Shown here: positions 1 to 11,224 of the stretch, one piece after another | How positions within the stretch are numbered: position 1 is the first letter of the stretch | Layout of the letters: every line of letters starts with the position of its first letter | Assembly (NCBI RefSeq): GCF_000003815.2 | Contig: NC_049979.1 | Location: forward strand, 30,572,859 to 30,615,279 | Reading direction: 5' to 3' | Length of the DNA: 42,421 bases | Origin: Branchiostoma floridae | Lineage: Eukaryota; Chordata; Leptocardii; Amphioxiformes; Branchiostomatidae | Program-made: the position numbers and the translations under genes | Notes under the pieces: model-generated | Told to the model about the DNA's origin: nothing | The model's database searches: none | What the model saw: only the letters and a program-made list of their open reading frames with translations

Positions 1-1417
1 GAAAGATGGAAGCAGCAAGGAGGTTAACCTTCTTGGAAGCAGTTATTGTGTGGTACTGTGAGCAGAAATGTGTAGCGATGAGCAGAAAAGTGTAGCGATG
101 ACACTAAAGAAGAAGAAGACTGTGAGTTATACTTTAGTACCAGTAAACAAACTGGCAAATACAAAGACATACTGAAGAATGTCTGGCACACTAATGTGTT
201 ACATTGCTTTGAGCCTATAATTAATGTTGCTGATGACACTGACATTGATCCATAATTCTAGGTTTGAAATATTCCACTGTTGGAAGAAGATGTAAAACAC
301 ACTGTACAGAATGTCTTGCAAGTTTTGAGGACACTGATCAAGGACGTTGAATAAAATAATGAAGCCTGGGAATTGTTGTACTTTGGCCCTCTGTTTTGGC
401 ACTCCCTACCAATATTTGATGCAAAATGATCCAGATTGAACAGGATTAAATAAGTATTACCAGTTATTAGCTAGCAAATATAGAAGGGGGAAAATCACAC
501 AAGTACCAGCCTAAGAGTAACAGTGTAGGATTGCCTGAGGTTGGAAGGTTGAGATGGAGAGTGATGTAGAGTTCACAATCCTGACAGTGTTTCATTTATT
601 TCATATCCAGCAGAGAAAACACAAGTTTCAACGCAAAGTTTCAAAATACTCCTGACAAGAAGTGTCCTCTAACAAAATTGTACCAACAGCAATTCCAATG
701 TTTGAATCCAGTATTTGAATTTTTGACCAGGCACATGTGAACTGCATTTTATGGAGGCCCTTGTGATACAGTAGAACCTCATATGCATGTGATAGACTTT
801 ACGAAAGTCGCTGTACTTTTGTCGTGTCAATAAAGATTGTTGTGATAGTGCAACTTATCACCCGGTCTCATTTACAGTATTGAATGTTATTGCAACCCAG
901 GTATATGCCATATATTACAATACTACTATAACATCTCATAGACAGATGGAGCAATTAGAACTGATTTGGTGCATATCATAATGTTATATGATACCATATC
1001 ATTCTATGTACAGCCATGCACAGCACAGGTACAGGTACAGAAAATGCAAGTACATGTTGTTATCAATATTGGGTAGGCCTAGCTATATCTTCGGAGCCGA
1101 GGAGCTTACGATTGGTAGGGCAGGCATAAGCAAATAGCAAGGGTCTAGACTAGCTGCCAAGCAGCACTTATTCAGGCAACAAATACAAGAATTGCCCCAT
1201 GCAGGTGCAGCCATTGGACTGTATTTTTGCAACCAATCATACACCTACTCTGTGTGGTGGGTTCTTTAACATGAATGAGGTGTGGCCCTTTTTAAACACT
1301 GGGGCCCCATTTAACATTGAATTCTTATCAGAGGGATGTACTAAAGTACTTAACAACATTTACATGTAGATACCCATTTCCATCTATGTGAAGTGAGGAA
1401 AGTAATCATTATGTCAA
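1..1417. other. Non-coding stretch with weak coding-like frame
   Basis: I see no recognisable gene here. A 20-bp unit is tandemly duplicated at about 61-100 (core tgtagcgatgagcagaaa). A frame on the plus strand at 82-255 reads 57 codons with coding-like character (CSDDTKEEEDCELYF, then YKDILKNVWHTNVLHCFEP) and ends at a TAA; it follows an AG and could be a terminal exon or a decayed element, but I do not recognise it. An AATAAA at 823-828 may be the old 3' end of a retroelement. The rest is AT-rich unique-looking sequence. Confidence 0.4.
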
Positions 1418-1515
1418 ATGCCTTTCCCAAGGGCACAACATCAGTGACATGTCAGGGGATTAAAACCAAGGACCTCTGGGTTCTGGGTCACCAATGACAC
1501 CACAGTCAGGATGAC
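1418..1515 (-). repeat. tRNA-related SINE-like fragment
   Basis: The stretch reads gcctttcccaagggcacaac, then ggggattaaaaccaaggac, then ctctgggttctgggtcacc. This matches the layout of a common animal interspersed repeat in which the reverse complement of a tRNA B box (GGATTCGAACC) follows a CCCAAGGGCAC motif. Here the B box is degenerate (GGATTAAAACC). It lies just left of the Tx1/L1-like target site. The identification is from memory of the pattern, so confidence is low. Confidence 0.3.
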
Positions 1516-1709
1516 ACCATGGTTCAAGTACAACGGGGCCCACGCCGGTGAGTGTAACTCCTCATAGGATACACCACCCTTCTTTTTTTTTTCTTCTCTT
1601 CTCCTGGCTGTCATACATACTGCCAAGGAGGTTGATCTGCCTTGATTCTGCCGTTCCCTGTTGTTGCTGTTGCTTTGCCTTTACAGCCGTTGCGCCGGAA
1701 CAGATCATA

Positions 1710-2516
1710 ATGCCTCGGCACAAGCCTACAGCATCTCCGCCGAGCAAGAAAAAAAGAGCAGCCTAAGAAACAAAAATACAGCTCGACAGGATCACAGACA
1801 GATGAAGAAGAAGGAAAGGATATAAAAGAAGTGCTTGAAAAAATTACTGAACAATTGAATGAAATGAAGAACATAAAAAGCCAAGTCAGCCAAGATGCTA
1901 TACAAATTGTTAATCTTGCGAAAGCATGTCAACATCTCCAAGATGAAGTTGCTGATTTGAAAAAGGAGTTGAACGTAGTGTCAACAAAACAAAAAGTGTA
2001 TGAAGACATGCAGGAAAAGAATGAAAATGACAAGGCAATAACACAGTATAAACAAGTGCATCTTGAGGCACAATCAAGGAGAGAAAACTTACTGTTCTTC
2101 AATGTTCATGAGCGTGTGGATGAAAAACCAAATCAGACTGAAAAATTACTATCTCAAATGCTAATCCATAACTGTAAGATTCCAGAAGAGACAGTAAAAA
2201 AGATGAAGTTTCAGCGCGTTCACTGCCTAGGAAGGGTCAACATTGGAGAGAATGCAAAGCCTCGCCCTATCATTGCCAAATTTGTGTGGTACAAAGACAG
2301 AGAAAGAGTTAGGTTGTCCGCGAAAAGCTTGAAAGGCACTGCGTTTGGAATCTCTGAAGATTTCCCCCGCCAGATCAGGGAGGTGAGGAAAAAACTGCTT
2401 CCAGTTATGCGGGCGGCGCGCAACTCTCATCCGCCGAAACTGGCAGTTCTGAGCGTGGATCAACTATTCATTGATGGCAATCTTTATGATGGCCCCGAGG
2501 CAAGGCGCCCCTATAT
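1710..2516 (+). pseudogene. ORF1 protein of the Tx1/L1-like LINE, frameshifted
   Basis: This is the RNA-binding chaperone that coats the LINE transcript. The first ATG with a sensible product is at 1710 (MPRHKPTASPPSKKKR, a basic N-terminus). The frame runs into a stop at 1764-1766, but a one-base shift near the A-run at 1748-1755 joins it to the long frame ending at 2523. That frame has a Lys/Glu-rich segment predicted to form a coiled coil (about 1830-2080). An L1-type domain follows with RRENLLFFNVHE, then FQRVHCLGR, then RPIIAKFVWYKDRERV, then GISEDFP. The family-X insertion changes the end to YMC-stop; without it the frame would read PYIKR-stop using bases at 4515-4526. The GTG at 1831 is not the true start. 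Confidence 0.82.
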
Positions 2517-4150
2517 GTGTTAAAACTCCTAATGGCCTATCAGACTACTTTAAATCAACGTGCGGCGTACGCCAAGGGTGTAACCTAAGCCCCCTTCTAT
2601 TCAACCTTTTCATAAATGACCTTCCATCCGAGTTGTCTTCATCATTATGTGATCCTGTCAGTCTCGAGAATACTCCAATTAACAGTCTCCTATGGGCAGA
2701 CGACCTTGTCCTCCTCTCAAAGTCAGAAAAGGGTCTTCAAGAGTGCCTAAAAAGACTGGACAGATTTTGCTCACTCTGGAAGCTAGCATTCAATAGAGAC
2801 AAAACTAAAGTGATGATTTTTTCCAAAAATGGTCGAACAGCTAACAACAAAAACTCAAATTTCCAATCACAAGGACAGGTTTTAAACATTGCAAACTTCT
2901 ATACCTATCTGGGGGTAGATATAACACCCTCCGGATCATTTCAGCGTGCAACAAAACAACTCAGAATAAAAGCCCTCCGGGCTTCTTTCAAACTTAGATC
3001 CCTCCTTCTATCAAACTACAACCCATCCATTCCGCTAGCCCTTGATTTATTTAATAGTTTAGTCAAACCAATTTTGCTTTATTGTAGCGAGATACTGGGA
3101 ACAACAGTTCAATCACGGGATCTCATCCTTAACGGAGTAACGGAATATCCAAATGAAAACATAAGACAAATATTATCCAACATTATATCTCCGATACTAG
3201 GATCAGATGTTAATATCCGTAGAGCTAATCGTGTCGGTAAAAAATCCGACCCACCATCTAACCGTCCGGTTCTGATTCGACTCAGCAGGTACAACGATAA
3301 GTTACAGATAATATGCCATTCCAATACTTTAGCAAAACAAAACATTACGGTTATCCAACCTCCGATTTCTTACGAGGTTTCCGACCTAGAATATGTTCTT
3401 CTAAACTTCTGCAAGATACTTCTCCGCGTCCCCAAAAGTTCAGTTAACGCTGCCGTAAGGGGAGAATTGGGCATGTTCCCGCTATACATAGATACTCAGA
3501 CTCAACTGGTTAAATATTGGATAAGATTGAACAGCCTTCCGAATGACAGAATAGTGAAAAAGGCATATAATGAAGCTGTAAGACTAGAACAAGACTGGGT
3601 TATACATGTACGAGATACACTCTGCAGACATGGGTTCCAAAATATTTGGCTGAACCCTACCATTAGCGCCAACTATTTTGGAAACATGTTCAAGGAGCGC
3701 CTTAAAGACGAGTTTCTATCCAGCTGGTGACAAAAAATCAAAAGTTTCAGTAAACTCGAGACATATTCAAAAATAAAATCTGAATTCCAGATTGAGAAAT
3801 ACTTGCTTTCGGTCCAAAACAAATCCTTCGTAGCCAATACAACAAAACTGAGAATTGCTTCACACCAGTTAGAAATTGAAAAAGGCCGTCACAATAATGT
3901 CCCAGCAAGCCAGAGACTGTGTCCAACATGCAAAGAAGGCGTAGAAGATGAATACCATTTCATGATAGAATGTCCGACTTACATAGAAGAAAGAGCTAAA
4001 TTAATGCAGACGATAAAGTACAAATCACTACCAAAGACAAACAGAGAGCTATTTCATGTACTTATGTCATGTCCCGACACTGTTTCCGTTTACGTAGGTC
4101 AATACATATATACATCCATGCAGAAAAGAAACCTCATGATATCAACTTAA
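2511..4150 (+). pseudogene. Family X reverse transcriptase C-terminal half with embedded ORF1-like domain
   Basis: One frame runs from 2511 to the TAA at 4148-4150, broken by a single in-frame TGA at 3728-3730, where copy 2 has a Lys codon. Order of parts: RT motif STCGVRQGCNLSPLLFNLF; the catalytic box WADD at 2693-2704 (the usual first residue is Y or F); KLAFNRDKTKVMIF; a YLGV thumb motif; and KPILLYCSEILG. A segment of about 75 residues follows (about 3139-3360) with GVTEYPNENIRQIL, RRANRVGKK and RPVLIRLSRYNDK, which looks like an L1-type ORF1 RNA-binding domain. Then come VRGELGMFPLYIDTQ and a C-terminal knuckle, CPTC then EDEYHF then ECPTY. The embedded domain is present in copy 2 as well. 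Confidence 0.8.
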
Positions 4151-4516
4151 TTTGTGAACATTGTCATAGTAATGTAATATACTAGACGATAAGATCCTCG
4201 CTGTGTCTCCTCTCCATCATATTGCTTGTATAAAATGGAGCCCGAATGCAGTATGTATAAAATCGAGCCTGAATGTAGTATGTATTAGATTCATGTTATT
4301 AGCAAATAGTCTGTAGCAACATTCTAGATTTGTTTCACATCGATGCATCATACACTATGTTCCTTCGAACATTGCATAACCTTCATCTATTGTTACTTCT
4401 ACTACTAGTATATTACTAGTTGCCTTATGCATTATAACGTTACCTAAGTTTGCCATACATTGTACCCGTTTTACAATTGTTGTGCAATAAACTTTGACTA
4501 TTGACTATGACTATAT
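2517..4516 (+). mobile_element. Family X LINE, 5'-truncated, copy 1
   Basis: A 2.0-kb fragment of a second LINE lies in the ORF1-ORF2 junction of the Tx1/L1-like element. The 6-bp repeat CTATAT at 2511-2516 and 4511-4516 is the likely target duplication. The fragment begins mid reverse transcriptase, so it is 5'-truncated, and ends with a poly(A) signal (4486-4491) and a short tail of TTGACTA-type repeats (4492-4516). A second copy of the family lies at 31820-38410 in this window. The protein resembles invertebrate LINEs with a GELG motif downstream of the RT; I cannot place the clade with certainty. Confidence 0.85.
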
Positions 4517-4717
4517 AAAGCGTTAATAACAAGAACTGGATTTAGAACTTTGCTTGTATGTGTTTATGTGAATGTGATGTTAACGATCTATGTTTGTTTC
4601 CTTTCGACCATGCCACAACAAGGTATACTATGTTCGGGAAGAAAATACTGTAATTATAATTATGATGTCAAATATTTGTGTATGTAGCCTATTTAGAAAT
4701 GGGACAAAACATAAGGT

Positions 4718-7700
4718 ATGATGAGCTTTAAAATAACCCTTATGTCCTTAAACGTAAGAGGAATAAATGATAAAGTGAAGAGAATGAAAATATTCAGGTG
4801 GCTGCGTAACAAGAAAATAGACATCGCCTTTTTACAAGAGACATTCTCAACAAAAGAGAGCGAAAAACAATGGACCTCAGATTGGGATGGGGAAATTCTC
4901 TTCAGCCACGGAACAGCACATGGCAAAGGTGTGATGATATTATGTAGTCCAAAAGCTGATATTTATTTCAAAGATATATTGACAGACAAGGATGGTAGAT
5001 ACATCATTACTAATTGTAGCTTAAATGGTACTGACATAAGTTTGATAAACATATACTCACCTAACAAAGTATCAGAGCAAGTGACTTTTTTTAGTAAAAT
5101 ACAGGCACTAATACAGCAACAAGCTGACGGGACAATAATTATGGGTGGAGATTGCAATCTTTCCCTCACAGAGTTAGATAAGATAGGGGGAGACCTATAG
5201 CTTTTAAGGATGGAGCAATTAAGGGACTGAAATCTATACTTAATACCTTTAACTTAAGTGATGTTTGGAGATACAAAAACCCAAACAATAGACAGTATAC
5301 ATGGCAGAATAATAACATAAAATGCAGATTGGACTATTGGTTTATACCTTGTAATATGCTACAACATAGTGAATGTAACATTAAAGTTGCACCGGTGCCA
5401 GATCATATGGCAGTGTCATTGTCAATTACGTCTAGCAATTATAAAAAAAGGGGACCAGGGTTTTGGAGATTTAACAATTCGCTACTACTGGACCAAAATT
5501 TTGTAAATGAAATGAATAGTCTGTTGAACGACCGTCTACCGAAAGACACACTAGATGATATTGAAGATCCGGGTCTAAGATGGGAAATGACTAAAATGGA
5601 AATCAGATCTTTCAGTATTAAGTACTCTAAGAAAAAAGCACGTGAACGTAGGAATAAAGAGAGTGAATTAGAAGAAGAATTGAATAACTTGATAAGTGAA
5701 AATGATGAATCAAACGATACCGAGAAACAATCGCTAATCTATGAGTTAACCCTCAAACCACCGTACCTTTTTTGTGACGTAGATTACCGTATGGGGTCAA
5801 AACTGACCCCAAAACGTTTTGTACAAATACAGTTTTTTGTGTGATTCTTTTTGTGATTTGTATATATGTATAGTTTCATTAATCAATGTGGGACATTCTG
5901 ACATGATTAGGTGAGACTATTTCTCGCTCATTATCATAAGTTATGCAAAAGATCATGAGGACCACATTTTGCACCAATGCTATTCAGACCGGGAAGGAGG
6001 TTTTTGGTGCCCGTACCAACTTAAATGCCGTATAGCGCCTGAATGGCTTATACTAGGGCCATGAAACATGGTAACTTTTTAGAAAATGTTGAAAGCAAAT
6101 ATTTTCAGTGAACAAAGTATGTTCATCATTTTTCATGTTGCCATGGCAACGGAATTCTGACAGACATATTTATTACAAAATTTTCTAATTTTGTATTAAA
6201 CTTTAAGTTTTAAGGGTTTCTTAGCAAATAACAGTTGTTTATCACATCTTATGAAATTCAACGTAAATTTCGTGACTCAATATTCATGATTTATGCTAAT
6301 TTGATGACATCATCGGGCAAAATCCAAGATGGCGGCCGAGATTACCTAGATGACGTCATAATGTCGTCATATTACATGATAATGGCACAAAAATGTTTAC
6401 AATTATTGTGGCTTACATGTTCATCATTCTCTGAAAATTTCGTGATCCTACAATAAGTAGTTTAGGTGTGGGTCGCAAAAGTTTGTTTAAAAAAATGCTG
6501 GGGTCAGTTTTGACCCCACTGGACCATGCATAAACTTTCTAGGATAACTTAATAAACAATGAGCCAATCTCGGTAAAAACGTATAAGAGGTTATAGGACA
6601 TATATACAAACAAACTCCTAAAAGAAAATTTGTTTTCGACAAGAAATGCCATAATGGCACACATCGATATTCGCCTGGGGTCAGTTTTGACCCCATACGG
6701 TGGTTTGAGGGTTAAGGGAACAGTTAGATAACTTACAGAACTACAAAGCGAAAGGTACAATAATTAGAAGTAGAAGTAACTGGTATGAGTATGGAGAAAA
6801 GAGCACAAAGTACTTTTTTAACTTAGAAAAAAGAAGGTACCAGGAGAAGGTCATTTCTTTATTAACTCTGGAAGATGGAACTATGACTACTGTTCCCAAT
6901 AGGATTCTAATGGAAGAAGCTAGCTATTACAAAAAGCTTTATACTTCAAACAATTGTAACCCTGAGAAAAATGAATTCAAATTCTTCTTTAAAAACCCAG
7001 AGATAAAGAAGCTAAATGACCATGAAAAAGATAAATGTGAGGGAGAGATCAAAGAAACCGAACTGAAAAAAGCCCTACAATCATTAGCTAAAAATAAAAA
7101 TAAAGCTCCCGGTTGTGACGGCATTACAGTGGAGTTCTATGTAAAATTTTGGGATATGTTAAAGAAATACTTTGTAGACGCAATTGACCATGCATATAAA
7201 ACAAATCTCTTACCTTCTTTTTTAAGAAGGGGAATAATAAGATTACTTCCCAAGAAAGGTTTAGATGGGACCACGCTAGATGATTGGCGCCCTATAAGCC
7301 TACTCAACGTGGACTACAAAATTATTAGTAAGGCATTGACATTGCGGTTAGAACCATTACTTCCTCATATTATACACGAAGATCAAACAGGTTTCATCAA
7401 AGGTCGGTATATTGGGGAAAACATCAGACGTATTTGGGACAGTATAGAAGAGTGTGAAGAAAACAATAAACCAGGATTGCTAATGTTCCTAGACTTTAAA
7501 AAAGCATTTGATAGTATTGAAATAGCCTTCATTATTAAAGCACCTAAGACAGTAAATATTGGAGACGACTTTATTAGATGGATTACGTTATTATACAATG
7601 ATACACAAAGTTGCGTCATAAATAATGGCTATACTTCAACATGGTTCACAGTGCAGAGGGAAGTAAGACAGGGAGACCCTTTGTCCCCTACCTTATTTAT

Positions 7701-9342
7701 CATTGGGATAGAAATGCTAGCTGCAACAGTCAGGGCTGATACGAACATTAGAGGTATTGAAATACACAATACAACACATAAACTATCAATGTACGCTGAC
7801 GATATAACGTCATTGCTCGCAGATACAATATCTGCACAAAATCTGTTAGATACATTAAATGTATTTAAAAGATGTAGCGGCCTCGAATTAAATAAAAAAA
7901 ACGGAGGCCCTTTGGGTAGGAAATAATAGTAATAGAGAGGATCATCCGTTACCAGTTAAGTGGCCTGAGTGCCCCATCAAGGCTCTTGGCGCTCACTTCG
8001 GATCCGACCGAGATAAGTGTTACAAAGAAGACTTTGAAAACAATTATACGAAAATGGTGAAGGCTTGTAATAATATATGGAAACAAAGAAACCTAACTTT
8101 AATAGGACGGATTTTGATTGTAAAGACTATTGGTATCTCAAAGTTAATATACATATGCTCAATCTTGCACGCTCCTCCCCATTTCTTAAAACAAGTAAAT
8201 GACTATATTTTCAGATACATATGGCGAGAGAAACCACCAAAAGTAAAAATGAAAACTTTGATTGGCGAGAAATGCCAGGGCGGATTGAAAATGATGGATT
8301 TTACTTTAATGAATAAAGCCTTAAAGGCGATGTGGGCAAAAAGAATCGTAACAGATACTCGTAAGGAAAAAGAATACTTGTTTAAAAAATGGGGAGGTTT
8401 CCTCATATTCCAGTGTAATTATTCTACAAAGTTGTTAGACACTTCTCACCTGTCAATGTTTTATAAAGATGTTCTAACTGCATGGGAGGAAGTAACTAAT
8501 TACGAACCAGAGACACACAGACAAATTTGTTCACAGGTACTATGGAATAATAGATTTATTATAGTAGAGGATGCTACATTATGTTACAAACTCTGGATTG
8601 ATGCCGGCATTATCTATCTGAATGACTTGCTGTATTACGATGGAACATTTATTACTAATGAAGATTTACACAATCTGTATGGTTTGGATATGGACTCGTA
8701 TCAAATATTGAAATACAACTGCCTTAAAGTAGCCATACCACGGAAATGGAAAAGTATTACAAGAAATAAAAGAAAATGTGATCGTTTCGAAATCATCATG
8801 TATACTGAATTCATACATCCTCATACAGCAACGTGTAAAAAAAAATATATAAAATTTTAGTAAAAAAGAAATTTGTACCCCCAAGTAGAGAGATCAATAT
8901 TGTTAATGACATCGGTGAAGATAATGTTAAAAAAGCTTATAGTGTTATATTCACAACTACCAAAGAAACTAAACTGCAATACTTTCAATATAAGATTGTA
9001 CACCATTTCTTGCCGACTAACAGTTGGTTAAGTAAGGTAAACCTGGTAGAGAAAGACAGTTGTAACAATTGCGATGAAAAGCATACCATAGAACATTTGT
9101 TTATTCATTGTAGATATACTATAGAATTTTGGCAACAATTTAGATATTGGTGGAAAAGCGTGACAAAGCAAGATTTACGTTTAAGCAAGAATACGATAAT
9201 ATATTGTGTAATAGAACCAGCATACCTTGAGTTTTGTATAATGATAGCTAAATATAGCCTATACATCTGCTTTGCTAATGACATCAAACCCAGTATCCGA
9301 CATTTCCTTTTACAACTAAAATTCCGAACATACAACATGTAA
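4718..9342 (+). pseudogene. ORF2 (endonuclease-reverse transcriptase) of the Tx1/L1-like LINE
   Basis: ATG at 4718. The endonuclease (4718 to about 5440) shows SLNVRGINDKVKR, FLQETF, NIYSPN, GGDCNLSL and VAPVPDHMAVSL, with the catalytic DH. The RT follows after the MITE: KNKAPGCDGITVEFY, WRPISLLNVDYKIISKAL, QTGFIKGRYIGENIR, FLDFKKAFDS, RQGDPLSPTLF and catalytic YADD at 7792-7803. The C-terminus has CNNC then HTIEHLFIHC. Frameshifts fall at about 5186-5195 (G-run), 7893-7900 (A-run) and 8838-8847 (A-run). Codons either side of the TTAA at the MITE insertion (5746-5749 joined to 6716 onward) are in the same frame, giving LIYELREQLDNL. Translated in pieces it is close to full family length. Confidence 0.88.
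5750..6711. mobile_element. piggyBac-type MITE (TTAA target), copy A
   Basis: The element is 962 bp and flanked by TTAA (5746-5749, 6712-6715). Terminal inverted repeats are perfect for 16 bp, CCCTCAAACCACCGTA. Both ends and an interior site (about 6498-6517) carry the small palindrome GGGGTCAAAACTGACCCC. The left end has an extra 26 bp between two copies of CCGTA. No transposase is encoded, so it must have been moved in trans. The interior from about 5980 (ctattcagaccggg) through gttgccatggcaac and aatccaagatggcgg is clearly related to the interior of the MITE at 23295-24243, although the terminal repeats differ. It interrupts the LINE ORF2. Confidence 0.9.
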
Positions 9343-9462
9343 GATGAAAGGTCCTTCTCTGTCTGTATCCATCCAAGTTGTGGCACTTGTCCTTTGTATG
9401 TCTTTGTAATGTTTATTGAAATAAAAATAAAAAATAAAAAAATAAAAAATGGTTCAAGTACA

Positions 9463-10031
9463 GAGGATCAGGTCCAGGTCCAGACCTATATATATAGCAG
9501 TACATCATATTTTGGACAGCAAGGCATGTGTACTGTAGAGGTTTCTGTGTGCAAGTTGCCATCTGCATCATGTGTATGTTCAATCTGTATACTTCCCCCC
9601 TTTTCTCCTTTGGCATAGCTGCTGTTTAATAATGATAGCAAAGGACTGTGTATTAGGCCATTGATTTTGGTAATGGCTTCTAGTAGGTCCTGGTTGGAGA
9701 TGTTGGGGCCTAATAAACAGTCCTTTGCTATGATGATGATCTCTTTCCTGTCAGTTTTTCCTGCCCAATGCAACAAGAAATGCCTGTTTTGTGCCAGTCC
9801 CTGTACAGATACCCTCACCTAAGCACGCAAAATGGAAAGGGTATTGGTGACTGTTTTCAACTGGCGATTGATTTTGGTAATGGCGCAGTCATATTTGTTG
9901 TAGGCCGTTGTACAATTTCAATTCCGTAGATTTCAATTGGAACAGTCATGGTGCCCAAACGACTCATCCAGAGGTCAAGGGATATATAGGTGAGGTGAGG
10001 TGAGGTGAGAATTTTCATGCAGGCTATGATG
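9463..10031. other. Flank of the LINE with short repeats
   Basis: Right of the LINE the sequence continues as an hAT-MITE-like fragment (gatcaggtccaggtccagac). A 19-bp sequence, attgattttggtaatggc with flanking bases, occurs twice, at about 9660 and 9866. A short (AGGTG)n run lies at about 9989-10008. A possible minus-strand exon within this stretch is listed separately. Confidence 0.5.
9489..9820 (-). CDS. Possible internal exon, unknown protein
   Basis: On the minus strand an open frame of about 110 codons begins right after a TAG (acceptor-like gcttag) at 9821-9823 and runs to the stop near 9486. It reads in part LAQNRHFLLHWAGKTDRKE, then LLGPNISNQDLLEAITKING, then IEHTHDADGNLHTETST. Codon choice looks like a real exon rather than a shadow, and no transposon motif is visible. 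A second acceptor (ctgtacag) lies 18 bp inside. No strong donor is seen at the low end, where the LINE target site follows within 30 bp. It could belong to the same minus-strand gene as the exon at 12335-12419, but the intron phases do not join directly (phase 1 versus phase 0 or 2), so at least one more exon would be needed. Function not recognised. Confidence 0.35.
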
Positions 10032-10039
10032 GAACCAAC

Positions 10040-10472
10040 TAGGGCTGGGTACCGGTACAGAAAATTCAGGTCCAGGTCCGGTTCAGGTCCAGAGGATTAG
10101 GTCCAGGTCCGGACCTGAACCTGGACCTAATTCAGTATGACTCATACCAATGGTACATTTTACAACAAAGAAATCTGTTTGGTGGAGTATTAGAATTACG
10201 CTGGCGTTTTAAAATCCTACAACGCTAACTGCACCTGTGCGATTGGCTGTAAAACTTAGCAGAAATTACTATAATCCCTATTCTACTTCACTCTTCTTAT
10301 TTTCTTTCACCTGCAAGCGCCAAAACGTGTGAATGCCTGATAAAATGATCTGTAAATTCTCCAATCGGTCCAACATCCGGTCCACCTAATTTTTTCAGGT
10401 CCGGTTTTGCTGGACCGGTCCAATAAGAAAAACCGGTTTTGTACCAGTACGCTGTACCGATACCCAGCCCTA
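10040..10472. mobile_element. hAT-type MITE
   Basis: A 433-bp non-autonomous element with a perfect 8-bp target duplication GAACCAAC (10032-10039 and 10473-10480). Terminal inverted repeats of about 21 bp differ by one base: TAGGGCTGGGTACCGGTACAG on the left and TAGGGCTGGGTATCGGTACAG as the reverse complement of the right end. The interior has palindromic ggtccaggtccggacc blocks. The 8-bp duplication and TAGGG start are typical of hAT elements. No transposase; the minus-strand frame inside it is incidental. Confidence 0.88.
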
Positions 10473-10711
10473 GAACCAACAGTTGACACGGATCTAAGAC
10501 ATCCTTTTTGGTAGCAAGATAGCAGCATTTTTCACAGGAATCCCTATCTATTTCTGAACTATCATGTGTCAAGACAGGACCATTTTGAGTGCACAGTCAG
10601 CATCTTGTAGTCTTCTTTTTGTTTCATTTCATAGAAATGGGAGTGGGTACCCAGTGGATACTGAAATTAGCCCATAGTTTATTGCCTTGTCCAGATACAC
10701 ATTGTGTACTA

Positions 10712-10919
10712 TAACGCTTGTTCACCTTTATCCAAGGGTGACCTATATTCGTTATTTGTAAAAAAAGAAGCATATTTAGGGATATAATGTCGATGGACGG
10801 TGGTTTCAAACATTTTGAAAATATTGTAACTGTGAAACCACCTCCTAATACTCCTAAACGTGCTGTTTTTACGGACAACGAATAAAGGTCACCCGCCGGA
10901 TAAAGGTGAACTAGCGTTA
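10712..10919. mobile_element. MITE with ~45-bp imperfect inverted repeats
   Basis: A 208-bp element. The left arm begins TAACGCTTGTTCACCTTTAT and the right arm, reverse-complemented, begins TAACGCTAGTTCACCTTTAT. Both continue through GGGTGACC and TATTCGTT with few mismatches. There is no convincing longer target duplication beyond TA, so the superfamily is unclear. No coding capacity. Confidence 0.65.
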
Positions 10920-11224
10920 CACATTGATTATCAAATTTCAACTAGTTAGATCCGCTGAGCTCCAAGTATGTTCGTATGTTCATTTCCACGTGCAGTTTGC
11001 TAGAGAATTGTGAAACAAATCTTACTGTGTGGCTTGCAGAACCAACACCCCACCACTAGGCAAAACACTGTGATTATGAAACTAAAAGTCACTTCGGAAA
11101 GTGTAGCCTCAATACCATCCGGGTAGTAATTCGCTTCTATATGTTTGCTTCTGCTACCTGTCTGGAGACCTGCAGCTTTTTTTTTTTTTGCAAACCTTTT
11201 GGTGGTGACATCAGTCAATGAGAA

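Larger units (their letters stand above)
1533..9448 (+). mobile_element. Tx1/L1-like LINE with two nested insertions
   Basis: The element is bounded by a perfect 14-bp direct repeat, ATGGTTCAAGTACA, at 1519-1532 and 9449-9462, as expected for target-primed insertion. It contains a 5'UTR (1533-1709), an ORF1 with a coiled coil and L1-type RNA-binding domain, an ORF2 with APE-type endonuclease, reverse transcriptase and a C-terminal Cys/His motif, and an A-rich tail of AATAAAA units at 9419-9448. Two later insertions, 2517-4516 and 5750-6711, account for most of the length; without them it is about 4.95 kb, normal for this class. Four frameshifts, all at or beside short homopolymers, break the ORFs. 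With the insertions it cannot be active as it stands. Confidence 0.9.

Noticed and set aside
10297-10572. 91-codon minus-strand frame
   Set aside because: It lies mainly in the hAT MITE, which does not encode protein.
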